Shown here one piece after another: positions 1 to 7,626 of a stretch of DNA of 13,543 nt. Location of the stretch: the NCBI GenBank assembly GCA_023399505.1, contig JAEWOZ010000014.1, forward strand, positions 1-13,543. The letters are read 5' to 3'. How positions within the stretch are numbered: the first letter of the stretch is position 1; every line of letters starts with the position of its first letter. A model generated the notes under the pieces. The model was given only the letters and a program-made list of their open reading frames with translations, did no database searches and was not told the origin of the DNA. This stretch comes from Fusobacteriota bacterium (GTDB taxonomy: Bacteria > Fusobacteriota > Fusobacteriia > Bac17 > JAEWOZ01). The translations under genes were made by a program, and so were the position numbers.

Positions 1-769
1 TCTTACAGCTGAATCTGTAGTATTAACGTGCTGTCCTCCTCTACCGCTTGCCCTAAAGGTTTCTATTTTAACATCTTTCATATTTAGTTCAGGAATATCT
101 TCGCCCAATTCTGGAGATATATTGAAAGAGGCAAAGGATGTGTGTCTTCTCTTGTTTGAGTCGAAAGGGGATATTCTTACTAAACGGTGTATCCCTTTTT
201 CACATTTTAATTTACCATATGCATATTCACCTTCAATACTAAATGTCATATGTCTAAGACCACTTTCATCCTCATATTTATCTAGTATGTTGACTTCGTA
301 TTCATTATTAGAAGCCCATTTTAAGTAAATTCTTGATAAAATATCGGCCCAGTCGGCTGCATCTTTTCCTCCAGCACCTGCATATATAGTTACAATTGCT
401 GGGTTTTTATCATATTCTCCGGGCATAAAAGCCTTTATCTCTTGTTGATTAAGTGTTTTTTTAAACTTTTTGTAAAGAACTTCTAAATCTTTATAATCTT
501 GTTCCGTTTCAACTAAGGAGATAGTTATTTCTACTTCCTCTTCTAACTTTAATAAATCTTCAAAGTTTTTTATTTCCTTTTTAAGCAAAGTTATTCTTTT
601 TAATGTATTTTCTGCTTTTTCTTTATCTAACCAGAATTTTTCTTCTAATATTAAGTTTTCAAGTGCTATTAAATTAATTTTTTTCTTTTCAAAATCAAAG
701 AAACCTTCTTAATTGTAAAATTTTATTTTTTTCTTCTTCAAACTCTTTTTTTATCTCTTCAAAAGTCAT
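1..769 (-). CDS. prfB: Peptide chain release factor 2, 5' portion, expressed by programmed +1 frameshift
   Basis: RF2 recognises UGA/UAA stop codons and triggers peptide release. The start ATG (769-767) follows a GGAGG (778-774). The zero frame reads 24 codons and meets TGA at 697-695; a +1 shift at CTT continues in an uninterrupted frame from Asp25 (696) to the window edge, giving 256 codons. RF2 identity is firm: the UGA-specific SPF tripeptide is at residues 200-202 (163-171) and the catalytic GGQ at 244-246 (31-39), within the RASGRGGQHVN context. The domain order matches E. coli RF2 (helical domain 1, then the codon-recognition/GGQ core). About 110 C-terminal residues lie outside the window. 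It has its own extended -10 promoter and lies downstream of a terminator. This is an authentic recoded gene, not a frameshifted pseudogene. Confidence 0.95.
695..712 (-). promoter_or_regulatory. Programmed +1 ribosomal frameshift site of prfB
   Basis: Read on the minus strand, the site is TTA AGA AGG TTT CTT TGA. It contains the slippery CTT (700-698), the UGA stop (697-695) and an internal Shine-Dalgarno-like AGAAGG whose last G lies three bases before CTT. This is the same geometry as the known RF2 autoregulatory site (AGGGGG-UAU-CUU-UGA in E. coli). When RF2 is scarce, pausing at UGA promotes slippage of CUU to UUU, and decoding resumes at GAT (696-694). The base after UGA here is T, where E. 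coli has C. Confidence 0.93.
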
Positions 770-790
770 TTTTCCTCCACTATTTCAACT

Positions 791-799
791 ATTATAACA
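791..799 (-). promoter_or_regulatory. Extended -10 promoter of prfB
   Basis: The minus strand reads TGTTATAAT, a perfect TATAAT (796-791) with the TGn extension. The region 17 nt upstream is only T-rich, so there is no recognisable -35. Transcription would start near 784, only a few bases ahead of the GGAGG ribosome binding site. Confidence 0.65.
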
Positions 800-813
800 T
801 AGTGTTACTAAAT

Positions 814-837
814 AAAAAAGCTTAAAAAGTAGCTCTT
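814..837 (-). terminator. Rho-independent terminator of the 822-1508 gene
   Basis: On the minus strand AAGAGCT (837-831) pairs with AGCTTTT (822-816), with one G-U pair and the loop ACTTTTTA, followed by more T. The stop codon of the upstream gene lies at the loop/stem boundary. It insulates prfB, which has its own promoter just downstream. Confidence 0.55.
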
Positions 838-1508
838 AATGACAGATAAAGAGTTTTACTTATATGCAAATAGAGTTTTAAGTTTTGAATTTTATATGAA
901 AATAATAAATTAAAATTGCTAATTATTGAAAAAGCGCCTTCTTTATTTTTTAAGATATTACTAATTGAAAATTTAAAAGAATTGATTCTTAAATTAGTAT
1001 TAAAAGCAAATCTGTTAAGATCTGATAAACTTAAAAGGATTTTGTATCTGTCTGTTAAATAATAAAGTTTGTTTAAAATTTTTATCTTTTTATTAAAAGG
1101 ATAAGGGTATTTTAACGAAGAAATAACTTTAAAGTTGTTAAACTTTTTGAAAAGATTTATTTGTAAATTATATTTTAGAATCTTTATTTTCATATTCTCA
1201 AAATCTATAAAACTATTAAAATCTAAAGAACTAAAATTTTTGCTCTTTAGCTCAATTTTATTGATATTATTTTTAAATTTAAATTTTGTATAAAAACCTT
1301 TGTTAAAGTTGTATTCTATACGAAAGTTTTTCGATGAGAATGAAAAATTTAATATTTCATTAGATCTTTTAAAACTAAATTTGTTTGAAAACAATTTGTT
1401 TTCAATTTTTAAATAATTTATTCCTAAATTGAATTTAATATAACTTTTTTCGATCTCTTTATTTAAAAGAGTTTTAAAGTTTAAAATAAATATTAGTACG
1501 ATGGTCAT
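822..1508 (-). CDS. Unrecognised Phe-rich, beta-strand-rich protein, possible outer-membrane barrel
   Basis: I do not recognise this 228-residue protein. It starts with a hydrophobic stretch (residues 2-15, TIVLIFILNFKTLL), lacking a strong n-region, that could be a signal or anchor. The rest is dominated by alternating hydrophobic/polar stretches such as FSFKRS, FRIEYNF, YTKFKFK and FKFSIS. It contains 29 Phe, many Lys and Asn, and no Cys or Trp. The last residue is Phe (LSLRATF), as in many BAM-inserted outer-membrane beta-barrels. The ATG at 1508 has AAAGGA (1523-1518) about nine bases upstream. A terminator hairpin overlaps its stop codon. Beta-barrel membership is inference from residue pattern only. 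The frame is open and has a plausible RBS, so I regard it as a real but fast-evolving or lineage-specific gene. Confidence 0.7.
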   Translation of the reverse strand: MTIVLIFILNFKTLLNKEIEKSYIKFNLGINYLKIENKLFSNKFSFKRSNEILNFSFSSKNFRIEYNFNKGFYTKFKFKNNINKIELKSKNFSSLDFNSFIDFENMKIKILKYNLQINLFKKFNNFKVISSLKYPYPFNKKIKILNKLYYLTDRYKILLSLSDLNRFAFNTNLRINSFKFSISNILKNKEGAFSIISNFNLLFSYKIQNLKLYLHISKTLYLSLRATF

Positions 1509-1802
1509 GTTTATATATCCTTTAAATTTAATTTAGAAAAATTTGATTAGAAGTCTAGTATTTTTTTATAAATTCTATTATTAAAGCTTTGGATTTTTTA
1601 TAAGCCCTTGAAAATTTAATAATTATTTTATTGCTAAGTTTTATAAAATTATATAAAATTCTATTATAAATATAGTTTTAGTTTTGAAAAATAAAAATAT
1701 TAAAAAAATTTCATAAAATTAATATTATTAATTTAGCTAAATAATTACAATATTAAATAATTAATAGTCAGAAAAATTTAAAACCAATAATTAGGAGTGA
1801 GA
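1509..1802. other. AT-rich divergent intergenic spacer
   Basis: This spacer of about 290 bases is nearly all A and T, and separates the minus-strand gene at 822-1508 from the ankyrin gene. I see no coding frame or RNA gene. One weak plus-strand promoter candidate is TTGCTA (1631-1636), a 17-nt spacer, then TAAAAT (1654-1659); it lacks the TGn extension seen elsewhere and would leave a leader of about 135 nt. Short direct repeats such as ATAAAATT occur around 1643-1660. No convincing promoter for the minus-strand gene was found. Confidence 0.4.
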
Positions 1803-4058
1803 ATGAAAAAAGTGTTATTAATAATTTTAATACTTTCGTGTAGTAAAATTATTAAAAATATAAATCTTAAAAATAAAAATATAGATGAAGACTTGGCTCT
1901 AGCTATATATAATAACGATACAGACAAGGCCATAGAATTGATAGATGAAGGAGCTAATGTCAATTACTGCTTTAGCGGTAATTCTGTTCTAAATGGTAAA
2001 TCTATTCTAGAATTAGTTCTTGACAATGAAAATTTAGATGTATTAAAAGAATTGATAAAAAAAGAGGTAGAAATAAATAGAAATAATGTAGTCAGAATAT
2101 ACAACCTAGCATTAGAAGATTTTGATTATGAGATAATAGATTTAATTAAAGATAAACATGAAATAGAAGAAGGTGAGATAGATAACAATGAGTATTTTCT
2201 ATTATTATGTTATGTATCAGATGCTAAGAAATTAGAAAAATATATAGAAAAGAATAATATTAGACCAGGGGAAATAGTGGATAAAAACAAAAGGAATGGA
2301 TTAATAATATCGGCATTTGCTAATAAAATAGATATATTTAAAACTTTAATAGAAAAATACAAACTTAATATTAATCATAAAGACGATTATGGGATGACTC
2401 CTTTGCTAGCAGCTTCTATCTTTAGTAATAAGGATTTAATAGAATTTATTATAAATTCAGGAGCAAATATTAATGACTGTACAGCACTGATAATGGCATC
2501 TCAAAAGGGAGATAAGGACGTAGTAGAATTATTGCTGGAAAGAGGAGCTAATATAAACCATAAAGAAGAAAATGGATGGACAGCACTTATGGTAGCTTCG
2601 CAGAATCTACATATAGAGATAGTAGAGCTGCTATTGAAAAAAGGAGCTAATGTTAATGAAAAAAATAATGAAAATATGACAGCGCTGACAATAAGTTCAA
2701 AAAAAGGGCATATAGAAGTGGTAAAGTTATTATTAGAAAAAAATGCAGATGTTGATGATGAAGAGGTAGATGGATGGACAGCACTGATGATAGCCTCACA
2801 AAATGGTTATATAGAGATAGTAGAGCTTCTTTTAGAAAAAGGAGCTCAAATTGATAAAAAAGAAAACCAAGGATGCACAGCGTTGATTATAGCATCAATG
2901 AGCGATAGTATAGAGGCAGTAAAATTATTATTAGAGAAGGGTGCCGATATTAAGGAAAAAGATAATGAAGGATGGACTTCACTAATGTTTGCTTCACAAA
3001 ATGGCTATATAGAAGTAGTAAAACTACTAATGAATGTAGGAGCTAATATTAGTGAAAAAAATAATGATGGCATTACGTCGTTAATAATAGCATCAATGAA
3101 TGGCCATATAGAGATAGTAAAATTTCTACTAGAAAAAGGAGCCGATATTAGTGATAAAAGTTACAAAGGCTGGTCATCGTTAATGATAGCATCTTTGAAA
3201 GGTCATATAGAGGTACTAAAATTATTACTGGAAAAAGGGGCAGATATTAATAATAAAAGTAATAAAGGCTGGTCATCGTTAATGATAGCAACATTGAGTA
3301 ATCACACAGAAATAGTTAAGCTATTATTAGAAGAGGGTGCGAATGTTAATGATAAAGAAGAAGATGGATGGAATTCATTAATGATAGCTTCGCAGTATAG
3401 TTATACAGAGGTAGCAAAGCTATTGTTAGAAAAAGATATAAATGTTAATGAGAGAAATAACTATGGAGATACAACTTTGAGTATGTCATTAAATGAGAGA
3501 AGAGAGGAAAATTTTATAAAAATACTACTTCAAAAAAATGCTACCATCTACCAGAATGACTTTAATCAAATATTTGATTTATTAATAAATTCAAATGATC
3601 AAAAATCTTTATTAAAGCTATTATTCAATTGTAATACAAATATAGAGTTACTATCTTTCATTTATAAAGAAACATTAAAATTCAATGATATATATTTTGC
3701 ATATTTAATGAAAAATATTTTAAAAACAGTGAACATAAATAAATTATTTTTATTAGATAACTTTACATTAAGTTATAGAAGCTTGTTAATAAGTTGTTTT
3801 CTAAATTTTATTAAAACATGTAAACTGAATGATATAGAAAAAATTGATAATATAAAAAATCTAATAATAGAAAATCTAATACAATATTATGAAGATAAAG
3901 AAAATAGAGTAGAAGGATATAAAGGTAAATTTATAGAAAATAACAACAGTATTAAGAATAAAATAAGTTCATTCATACTAAAATTAATTGATGCGATAAA
4001 TAGCTTTGAGAAAGAATTTACTAGCGAGGAACTTAAAAAAAAGTTAGCAAATTATTAA
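1803..4058 (+). CDS. Ankyrin-repeat protein with short Cys13 export/lipoprotein-like leader
   Basis: The protein has 751 residues from ATG 1803. An in-frame GTG at 1797 is part of the AGGAG ribosome binding site (1793-1797), so ATG is the better start. Residues 1-13 (MKKVLLIILILSC) form a very short hydrophobic leader ending at a lipobox-like LSC. Residues about 30-195 contain divergent ankyrin-like helices. Residues 197-587 hold about 12 clear ankyrin units of 33 residues, with the consensus GWTALMIASQNGHIEIVELLLEKGA split across TPL/TAL and LLLE positions. Residues about 590-751 are helical, ending in a Lys/Glu-rich tail. Ankyrin repeats bind proteins; in amoeba-associated bacteria exported ones often act as host-directed effectors, which is inference here. 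The unit between the first and second clear repeats is short by about six residues. Confidence 0.92.
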   Translation: MKKVLLIILILSCSKIIKNINLKNKNIDEDLALAIYNNDTDKAIELIDEGANVNYCFSGNSVLNGKSILELVLDNENLDVLKELIKKEVEINRNNVVRIYNLALEDFDYEIIDLIKDKHEIEEGEIDNNEYFLLLCYVSDAKKLEKYIEKNNIRPGEIVDKNKRNGLIISAFANKIDIFKTLIEKYKLNINHKDDYGMTPLLAASIFSNKDLIEFIINSGANINDCTALIMASQKGDKDVVELLLERGANINHKEENGWTALMVASQNLHIEIVELLLKKGANVNEKNNENMTALTISSKKGHIEVVKLLLEKNADVDDEEVDGWTALMIASQNGYIEIVELLLEKGAQIDKKENQGCTALIIASMSDSIEAVKLLLEKGADIKEKDNEGWTSLMFASQNGYIEVVKLLMNVGANISEKNNDGITSLIIASMNGHIEIVKFLLEKGADISDKSYKGWSSLMIASLKGHIEVLKLLLEKGADINNKSNKGWSSLMIATLSNHTEIVKLLLEEGANVNDKEEDGWNSLMIASQYSYTEVAKLLLEKDINVNERNNYGDTTLSMSLNERREENFIKILLQKNATIYQNDFNQIFDLLINSNDQKSLLKLLFNCNTNIELLSFIYKETLKFNDIYFAYLMKNILKTVNINKLFLLDNFTLSYRSLLISCFLNFIKTCKLNDIEKIDNIKNLIIENLIQYYEDKENRVEGYKGKFIENNNSIKNKISSFILKLIDAINSFEKEFTSEELKKKLANY
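2391..3563 (+). repeat. Tandem 99-bp ankyrin-coding repeats with two-unit higher-order pattern
   Basis: The period is 99 bases (33 residues). The units starting at 258, 324 and 390 read GWT(A/S)LM.ASQN, while the intervening units read N/G-x-T-(A/S)-L-x-I, so the middle of the array repeats as pairs (198 bp). The units starting at residues 456 and 489 share an identical 27-base block (3165-3191 and 3264-3290), exactly 99 bases apart, which suggests a recent single-unit duplication. Confidence 0.85.
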
Positions 4059-4074
4059 GATGTAAAAAAAAATT

Positions 4075-4260
4075 ACGAAGAAGTTGATATTAGTATTTTT
4101 AATCATTCCATGTATTAAAATCTTTAAAAATATTAAATTTAAAATTAAAGATATAAACATAGTTATAATAGAGAAAAAATATTCGAATTTTTTGAAATTT
4201 TTTTGGACTTTTATAAAACATTTTCTAAATTATATTTTAGGAAGGATTTTCCCTCTCTAA
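4075..4260 (+). pseudogene. Decayed copy of the ankyrin-protein leader (start codon lost, ATG to ACG)
   Basis: Sixteen bases after the ankyrin gene lies an open stretch without a start codon. From ACG at 4075 it reads TKKLILVFLIIPCIKIFKNI, which aligns without gaps to the ankyrin-protein leader MKKVLLIILILSCSKIIKNI, including Cys13 and the following KI.KNI. By eye 62 of 81 bases match 1803-1883. There is no ribosome binding site, and an in-frame TAA (4063-4065) lies just upstream. The frame stays open for 61 codons to TAA at 4258, but homology is not visible after about residue 27. I read this as the relic of a duplicated leader-bearing gene whose body was lost. TTG at 4084 could in principle start a shorter peptide, but has no SD. 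Confidence 0.65.
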
Positions 4261-4264
4261 TATA

Positions 4265-4273
4265 TGATAAAAT
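4265..4273 (+). promoter_or_regulatory. Extended -10 candidate upstream of the AAA-ATPase gene
   Basis: TGATAAAAT matches the extended -10 used by tpiA (13014-13022) exactly. The expected -35 position (4245-4250, GATTTT) is poor. It is flanked by CCTCTCT (4252-4258) and its inverted copy AGAGAGG (4294-4300). Confidence 0.45.
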
Positions 4274-4312
4274 ATTTTAATTATCGAATTTAAAGAGAGG
4301 AGGGATAAAAAA

Positions 4313-5980
4313 GTGAAAAAAGTGGAAATAGGAAATTCAGATTTTAAAAATTTTATTAAAAATAATTATTATTATGTAGATAAAACTTTACTAATAGAAG
4401 AGCTACTAACTAAAGGAGGCCAAGTTTTGTTATTCCCAAGGCCAAGAAGATTTGGGAAGACTTTAAATTTATCAATGTTAAAGTATTATTTTGATATAAG
4501 AGAAGATAATAAAGATCTTTTTAAAGGGTTAAATATAGAAAAGAGTAATTTATATGAGAAGCATTTAAATAAATATCCAACAATATATCTAACATTTAAG
4601 GATGTTAAAGGAACGAATTGGACTAATATATATAATTTGTTTAGAAATGCTATATCTAAATTATATAAAGAACATGAATATTTATTAGAAAGTGATAAAC
4701 TAGACGATTATGAAAAAGAGATGATAAATAAAACTATAAGAAGAGATCTTGATGAAACAGATTATCAGCTAAGTCTTTATAATTTGTCAGAGTATCTTTA
4801 CAGACACTATAATAAAGAGGTAGTAATATTATTAGACGAATATGATACATCTATAAATGCGTTTTACGATAAAGAGACCTATAGTAATATATCTAATTTT
4901 TTAAGAGTATTTATAGGAAGTGCTTTTAAAGACAATAGATATTTACTTAAAGGGGCAATAACAGGTATATTAAAAATAGCAAAAGAGTCTATATTTTCAG
5001 GAGCTAACAACATAACTGTTTATAATATATTAGATAAAGATTTTAGTGACAAGTTCGGTTTTACTGAAATTGAAGTTTCAAAAATATTAGAATATTATAA
5101 AATTGAAGACAAAATAGAAGAGATAAGAAGTTGGTATAATGGCTACACATTTGGAGAAAACGTTGTTTACAACCCATTTTCTGTAATGAGCTTTTTAGTC
5201 AAAAGAGAATTAAAGAGCTATTGGGTGAATACAGGAGATAACATATTAATAAAAGAGTTATTGTTAAAGTCTAATAACATTTTTAAAGAAAAATTAAAAA
5301 ATCTTATAGAGGGCAATGCTATAGAAGAAGCAATAGAAGAGAATATTGTATTCAGCCAGCTGAACAATTCTAAATATTTATGGAGCTTGTTGTTATTTAG
5401 TGGATACTTGAAAGCTATTAAGAGTTTTAATGATAAATTTCTATTGTCTATACCAAATAGAGAGATAAAAATTTTATATACTAAGATAATGAAGGAATAT
5501 TTTACAGATATTAAACCTGAGTTAGAAGATATTATGGATAAAATATCTATAGCTATAATGAACAATGATATAAAAAAGTTTGAAGAAGAATTGAGAAATT
5601 TGTTAACTACTAAATTAAGCTTCCATGATGTAGGAAAGAACAAAGAAGGAGTATATCATGTAATAATATTTTTATCATTGTTAAGGCTAGAATATAGTAA
5701 TTATGAAGTAAGATCCAATAAAGAATCAGGAGATGGAAGATACGATATAGTTGTAATACCTAAAGATAAAGGTAAGATAGGATACGTAATAGAGATAAAG
5801 CTAGCTGATTTAAAGGAAGAATTAGAAGAAAAAGCAGAAGAGGGAATAAAGCAAATAGAGGAGAAAAGGTATGAGAGTGAATTAAAGGAGAGAGGAATAG
5901 AGAATATAGTAGCAATAGGAGTAGCATTTAAAGGTAAAAAAGTTTTTGTTAAAGATAAAAAATTAAAGACAGATATATAA
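4313..5980 (+). CDS. AAA-ATPase-like / PD-(D/E)XK nuclease-fold protein (DUF1703 family)
   Basis: The protein has 555 residues from GTG 4313, preceded by GGAGGG eight bases upstream; MKKVEIGNSDF is the family's usual beginning. The N-terminal domain (about 1-260) has the family signature YYYVDKT (19-25), a Walker A-like RPRRFGKT (43-50) and a Walker B-like strand with LDEYD (174-178). The C-terminal domain has a PD-(D/E)XK arrangement: GRYD (Asp478) followed by EIK (Glu494, Lys496) and a Lys/Glu-rich helix. The length is typical of the AAA-ATPase-like plus PDDEXK_9 fusion family. This family is multicopy in several host-associated bacteria and its biological role is not established; nucleic-acid processing or defence is inferred from the folds. 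It appears intact and is separated from both neighbours by intergenic DNA. Confidence 0.93.
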   Translation: MKKVEIGNSDFKNFIKNNYYYVDKTLLIEELLTKGGQVLLFPRPRRFGKTLNLSMLKYYFDIREDNKDLFKGLNIEKSNLYEKHLNKYPTIYLTFKDVKGTNWTNIYNLFRNAISKLYKEHEYLLESDKLDDYEKEMINKTIRRDLDETDYQLSLYNLSEYLYRHYNKEVVILLDEYDTSINAFYDKETYSNISNFLRVFIGSAFKDNRYLLKGAITGILKIAKESIFSGANNITVYNILDKDFSDKFGFTEIEVSKILEYYKIEDKIEEIRSWYNGYTFGENVVYNPFSVMSFLVKRELKSYWVNTGDNILIKELLLKSNNIFKEKLKNLIEGNAIEEAIEENIVFSQLNNSKYLWSLLLFSGYLKAIKSFNDKFLLSIPNREIKILYTKIMKEYFTDIKPELEDIMDKISIAIMNNDIKKFEEELRNLLTTKLSFHDVGKNKEGVYHVIIFLSLLRLEYSNYEVRSNKESGDGRYDIVVIPKDKGKIGYVIEIKLADLKEELEEKAEEGIKQIEEKRYESELKERGIENIVAIGVAFKGKKVFVKDKKLKTDI

Positions 5981-5990
5981 ATGGTTTAGA

Positions 5991-6019
5991 TTTACTTTAA
6001 GATATTTTTATGATATATT
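5991..6019 (+). promoter_or_regulatory. Promoter of the 6058 gene
   Basis: TTTACT (5991-5996), a 17-nt spacer, and TATATT (6014-6019) preceded by TGA, giving an extended -10. It starts 11 bases after the AAA-ATPase stop codon, so the downstream gene probably has its own start of transcription near 6026. Confidence 0.6.
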
Positions 6020-6057
6020 TAATCAGACGTTTAAATAAGGTAGGAAATAGATAAAGA

Positions 6058-6942
6058 ATGAAAAATATATTTTTAATTATATTAACGATTTCGTGTGCAA
6101 GAACTATTTCATCTACGAATCATAATAGAAAAGTTTCTGATAATAATTTTTCAAAAAAATTGGAAATAGATCTAAAATTTTATGAATTGACTTATACTTT
6201 AAATGAAGGAAATTTATATAAAATTTATAAGGAAGACCAAAAAAATATATTAGATAATATAATTAATGAATCTATCAATTTGATAACTAACTTAGAAGAA
6301 AGAAATGATGAAATGATAAAAGAATTCTGCAATGAATTAACTTTTAGGGGAATTTATACTGTCTATAAAGATGGAAGAAAAGATAATATAAGAGTACTAA
6401 TAGAAGATATCATTTTAAATCAAATTTATATAGCTTTAAAACCAGCAATGTTTAATGATCTAAGCTCAGAAGAGACAAATAAGCTTTTTGAAGAAGTCTA
6501 TAGCGAAATTCTTTCATATTTAAAGAAAAATAGAAGTTCTATTAAAGAAGAGTTTGAATATTTAGAAAAAATACTTTATAAGTTATTTGATGAAGAGTTT
6601 AATTCTTTTTCTACATACAAATACTTAAAAAATTATTTACCCAATAATATTAGTTATGAAGTTAAAGACGCTATTTTTGAAGCAGTTAGAACTAGAAAAT
6701 ATGAAAAAGTAAGAAATATTCTTACCGGAATTAGAGAAGAATACATAAAAGCAATAGATCTTGATTTTAAGATCGTTGAAGAAGAGATTATTAAAATTAA
6801 TGATAAAGTTCGTCAAAATGATGAGGAGAACCTTAAAGTAAGTGTTTCAATTCCATCTTGCCTAAATTTTTATGAAAATAAAGTTTATTATAAAGGCGTC
6901 TCTTTAATTTTGAGGAAGTATACAAATATTAATTTACATTAA
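6058..6942 (+). CDS. Unrecognised helical protein with the same Cys13 leader as the ankyrin protein
   Basis: I do not recognise the body of this 294-residue protein. Its first residues MKNIFLIILTISCAR match the ankyrin-protein leader MKKVLLIILILSCSK in length, hydrophobicity and the position of Cys13, so both probably use the same export route, possibly as lipoproteins. The rest is charged and predicted by eye to be mostly helical (for example residues 130-180 and 200-250, rich in Glu, Lys and Ile), with Cys only at 13, 90 and 268. The RBS is weak: AGGTAGGAA lies about 15 bases from the ATG. It is followed after 26 bases by the DNA glycosylase gene and may be cotranscribed with it. An exported effector or envelope protein is a guess. 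Confidence 0.8.
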   Translation: MKNIFLIILTISCARTISSTNHNRKVSDNNFSKKLEIDLKFYELTYTLNEGNLYKIYKEDQKNILDNIINESINLITNLEERNDEMIKEFCNELTFRGIYTVYKDGRKDNIRVLIEDIILNQIYIALKPAMFNDLSSEETNKLFEEVYSEILSYLKKNRSSIKEEFEYLEKILYKLFDEEFNSFSTYKYLKNYLPNNISYEVKDAIFEAVRTRKYEKVRNILTGIREEYIKAIDLDFKIVEEEIIKINDKVRQNDEENLKVSVSIPSCLNFYENKVYYKGVSLILRKYTNINLH

Positions 6943-6968
6943 TAATTTTTATTATGAGGTAGAGACTT

Positions 6969-7544
6969 ATGAAGAAAATAGAGAAAGATTTTTTTGAAAG
7001 GCCTACAAGAGAGATAGCCAAAAATTTGCTAGGAAAGAATTTAATTAGAATTTTAAATAGGGAAAAATTAATTGGAAAAATAGTTGAAGTAGAGGCATAT
7101 TTAGACGAGACAGATACTGCAAGTCATGCTAGGTTTGGTATTACTAAGAGAAATACACAAATGTTTATGGATCCAGGAAATATTTACGTATACTTTATAT
7201 ATGGTATGTATTATTGTTTAAATTTCGTCACTGAGCAAAAAGGGAAGGGTAGTGGGATACTAATAAGAGCCTTAGAGCCATTAGAAGGAATAAGCACTAT
7301 GCAAAAAAATAGAGAAAAAGAAGCAATATTAGATCTAACCAATGGTCCTGGTAAATTATGTAAAGCTTTATCTATCAATTTAAATCTTAATGGCAAAAGT
7401 CTTTTTGAAGAAGAAAGTGAAATTTATTTAACAGATAACAACGAAAAGTTTACTATTTCTTCAAGTCAAAGAATAGGCGTGAAAAATGATTTAAAAGAGC
7501 ATCTAAGATTTTTCATTAAAGATAATAAATTTGTTTCAAAATAA
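6969..7544 (+). CDS. mpg: 3-methyladenine DNA glycosylase (AAG/MPG family)
   Basis: This base-excision repair enzyme removes alkylated and deaminated purines by cleaving the N-glycosidic bond. The 191 residues span the bacterial family length. Recognisable blocks are FFERPTREIAKNLLGK (8-23), VEVEAY with the catalytic Glu42 and Tyr44 by analogy with human Glu125/Tyr127, His53 (human His136), MFMDPGNIYVYFIYGMYYCLN (65-85), ALEPLEG (101-107) and NGPGKLCKAL. The ATG at 6969 has GAGGT about nine bases upstream. It sits 26 bases after the unknown leader-bearing gene and ahead of the tlc promoter. No missing catalytic residue was seen. Confidence 0.95.
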   Translation: MKKIEKDFFERPTREIAKNLLGKNLIRILNREKLIGKIVEVEAYLDETDTASHARFGITKRNTQMFMDPGNIYVYFIYGMYYCLNFVTEQKGKGSGILIRALEPLEGISTMQKNREKEAILDLTNGPGKLCKALSINLNLNGKSLFEEESEIYLTDNNEKFTISSSQRIGVKNDLKEHLRFFIKDNKFVSK

Positions 7545-7556
7545 TATAGTTTTCAA

Positions 7557-7586
7557 TTGACAATCATTAATCAAATATAATATAAT
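7557..7586 (+). promoter_or_regulatory. Consensus promoter of the tlc-rplS-lepB operon
   Basis: TTGACA (7557-7562), an 18-nt spacer, then TATAAT (7581-7586); an overlapping second TATAAT sits at 7576-7581. Both hexamers are perfect sigma70 consensus. It is the one strong promoter in the window without a TGn extension. Confidence 0.8.
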
Positions 7587-7626
7587 CTGAACAAATTGAA
7601 ATAAAATTGAAGAGGAAATCTATTTA

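Noticed and set aside
122..328. Plus-strand open frame across prfB
   Set aside because: Antisense to the SPF/GGQ core of RF2, which is clearly the coding strand.
5218..5643. Open frame of 141 codons on the minus strand inside the AAA-ATPase gene
   Set aside because: It lies opposite a well-conserved coding region, has no SD and no recognisable motif; a shadow of the real frame.
6927..6953. TATTAAT/ATTAATA hairpin followed by ATTTTTATT after the 6058 gene
   Set aside because: The stem is only A-T pairs and would be too weak to terminate; such palindromes are expected in this composition.
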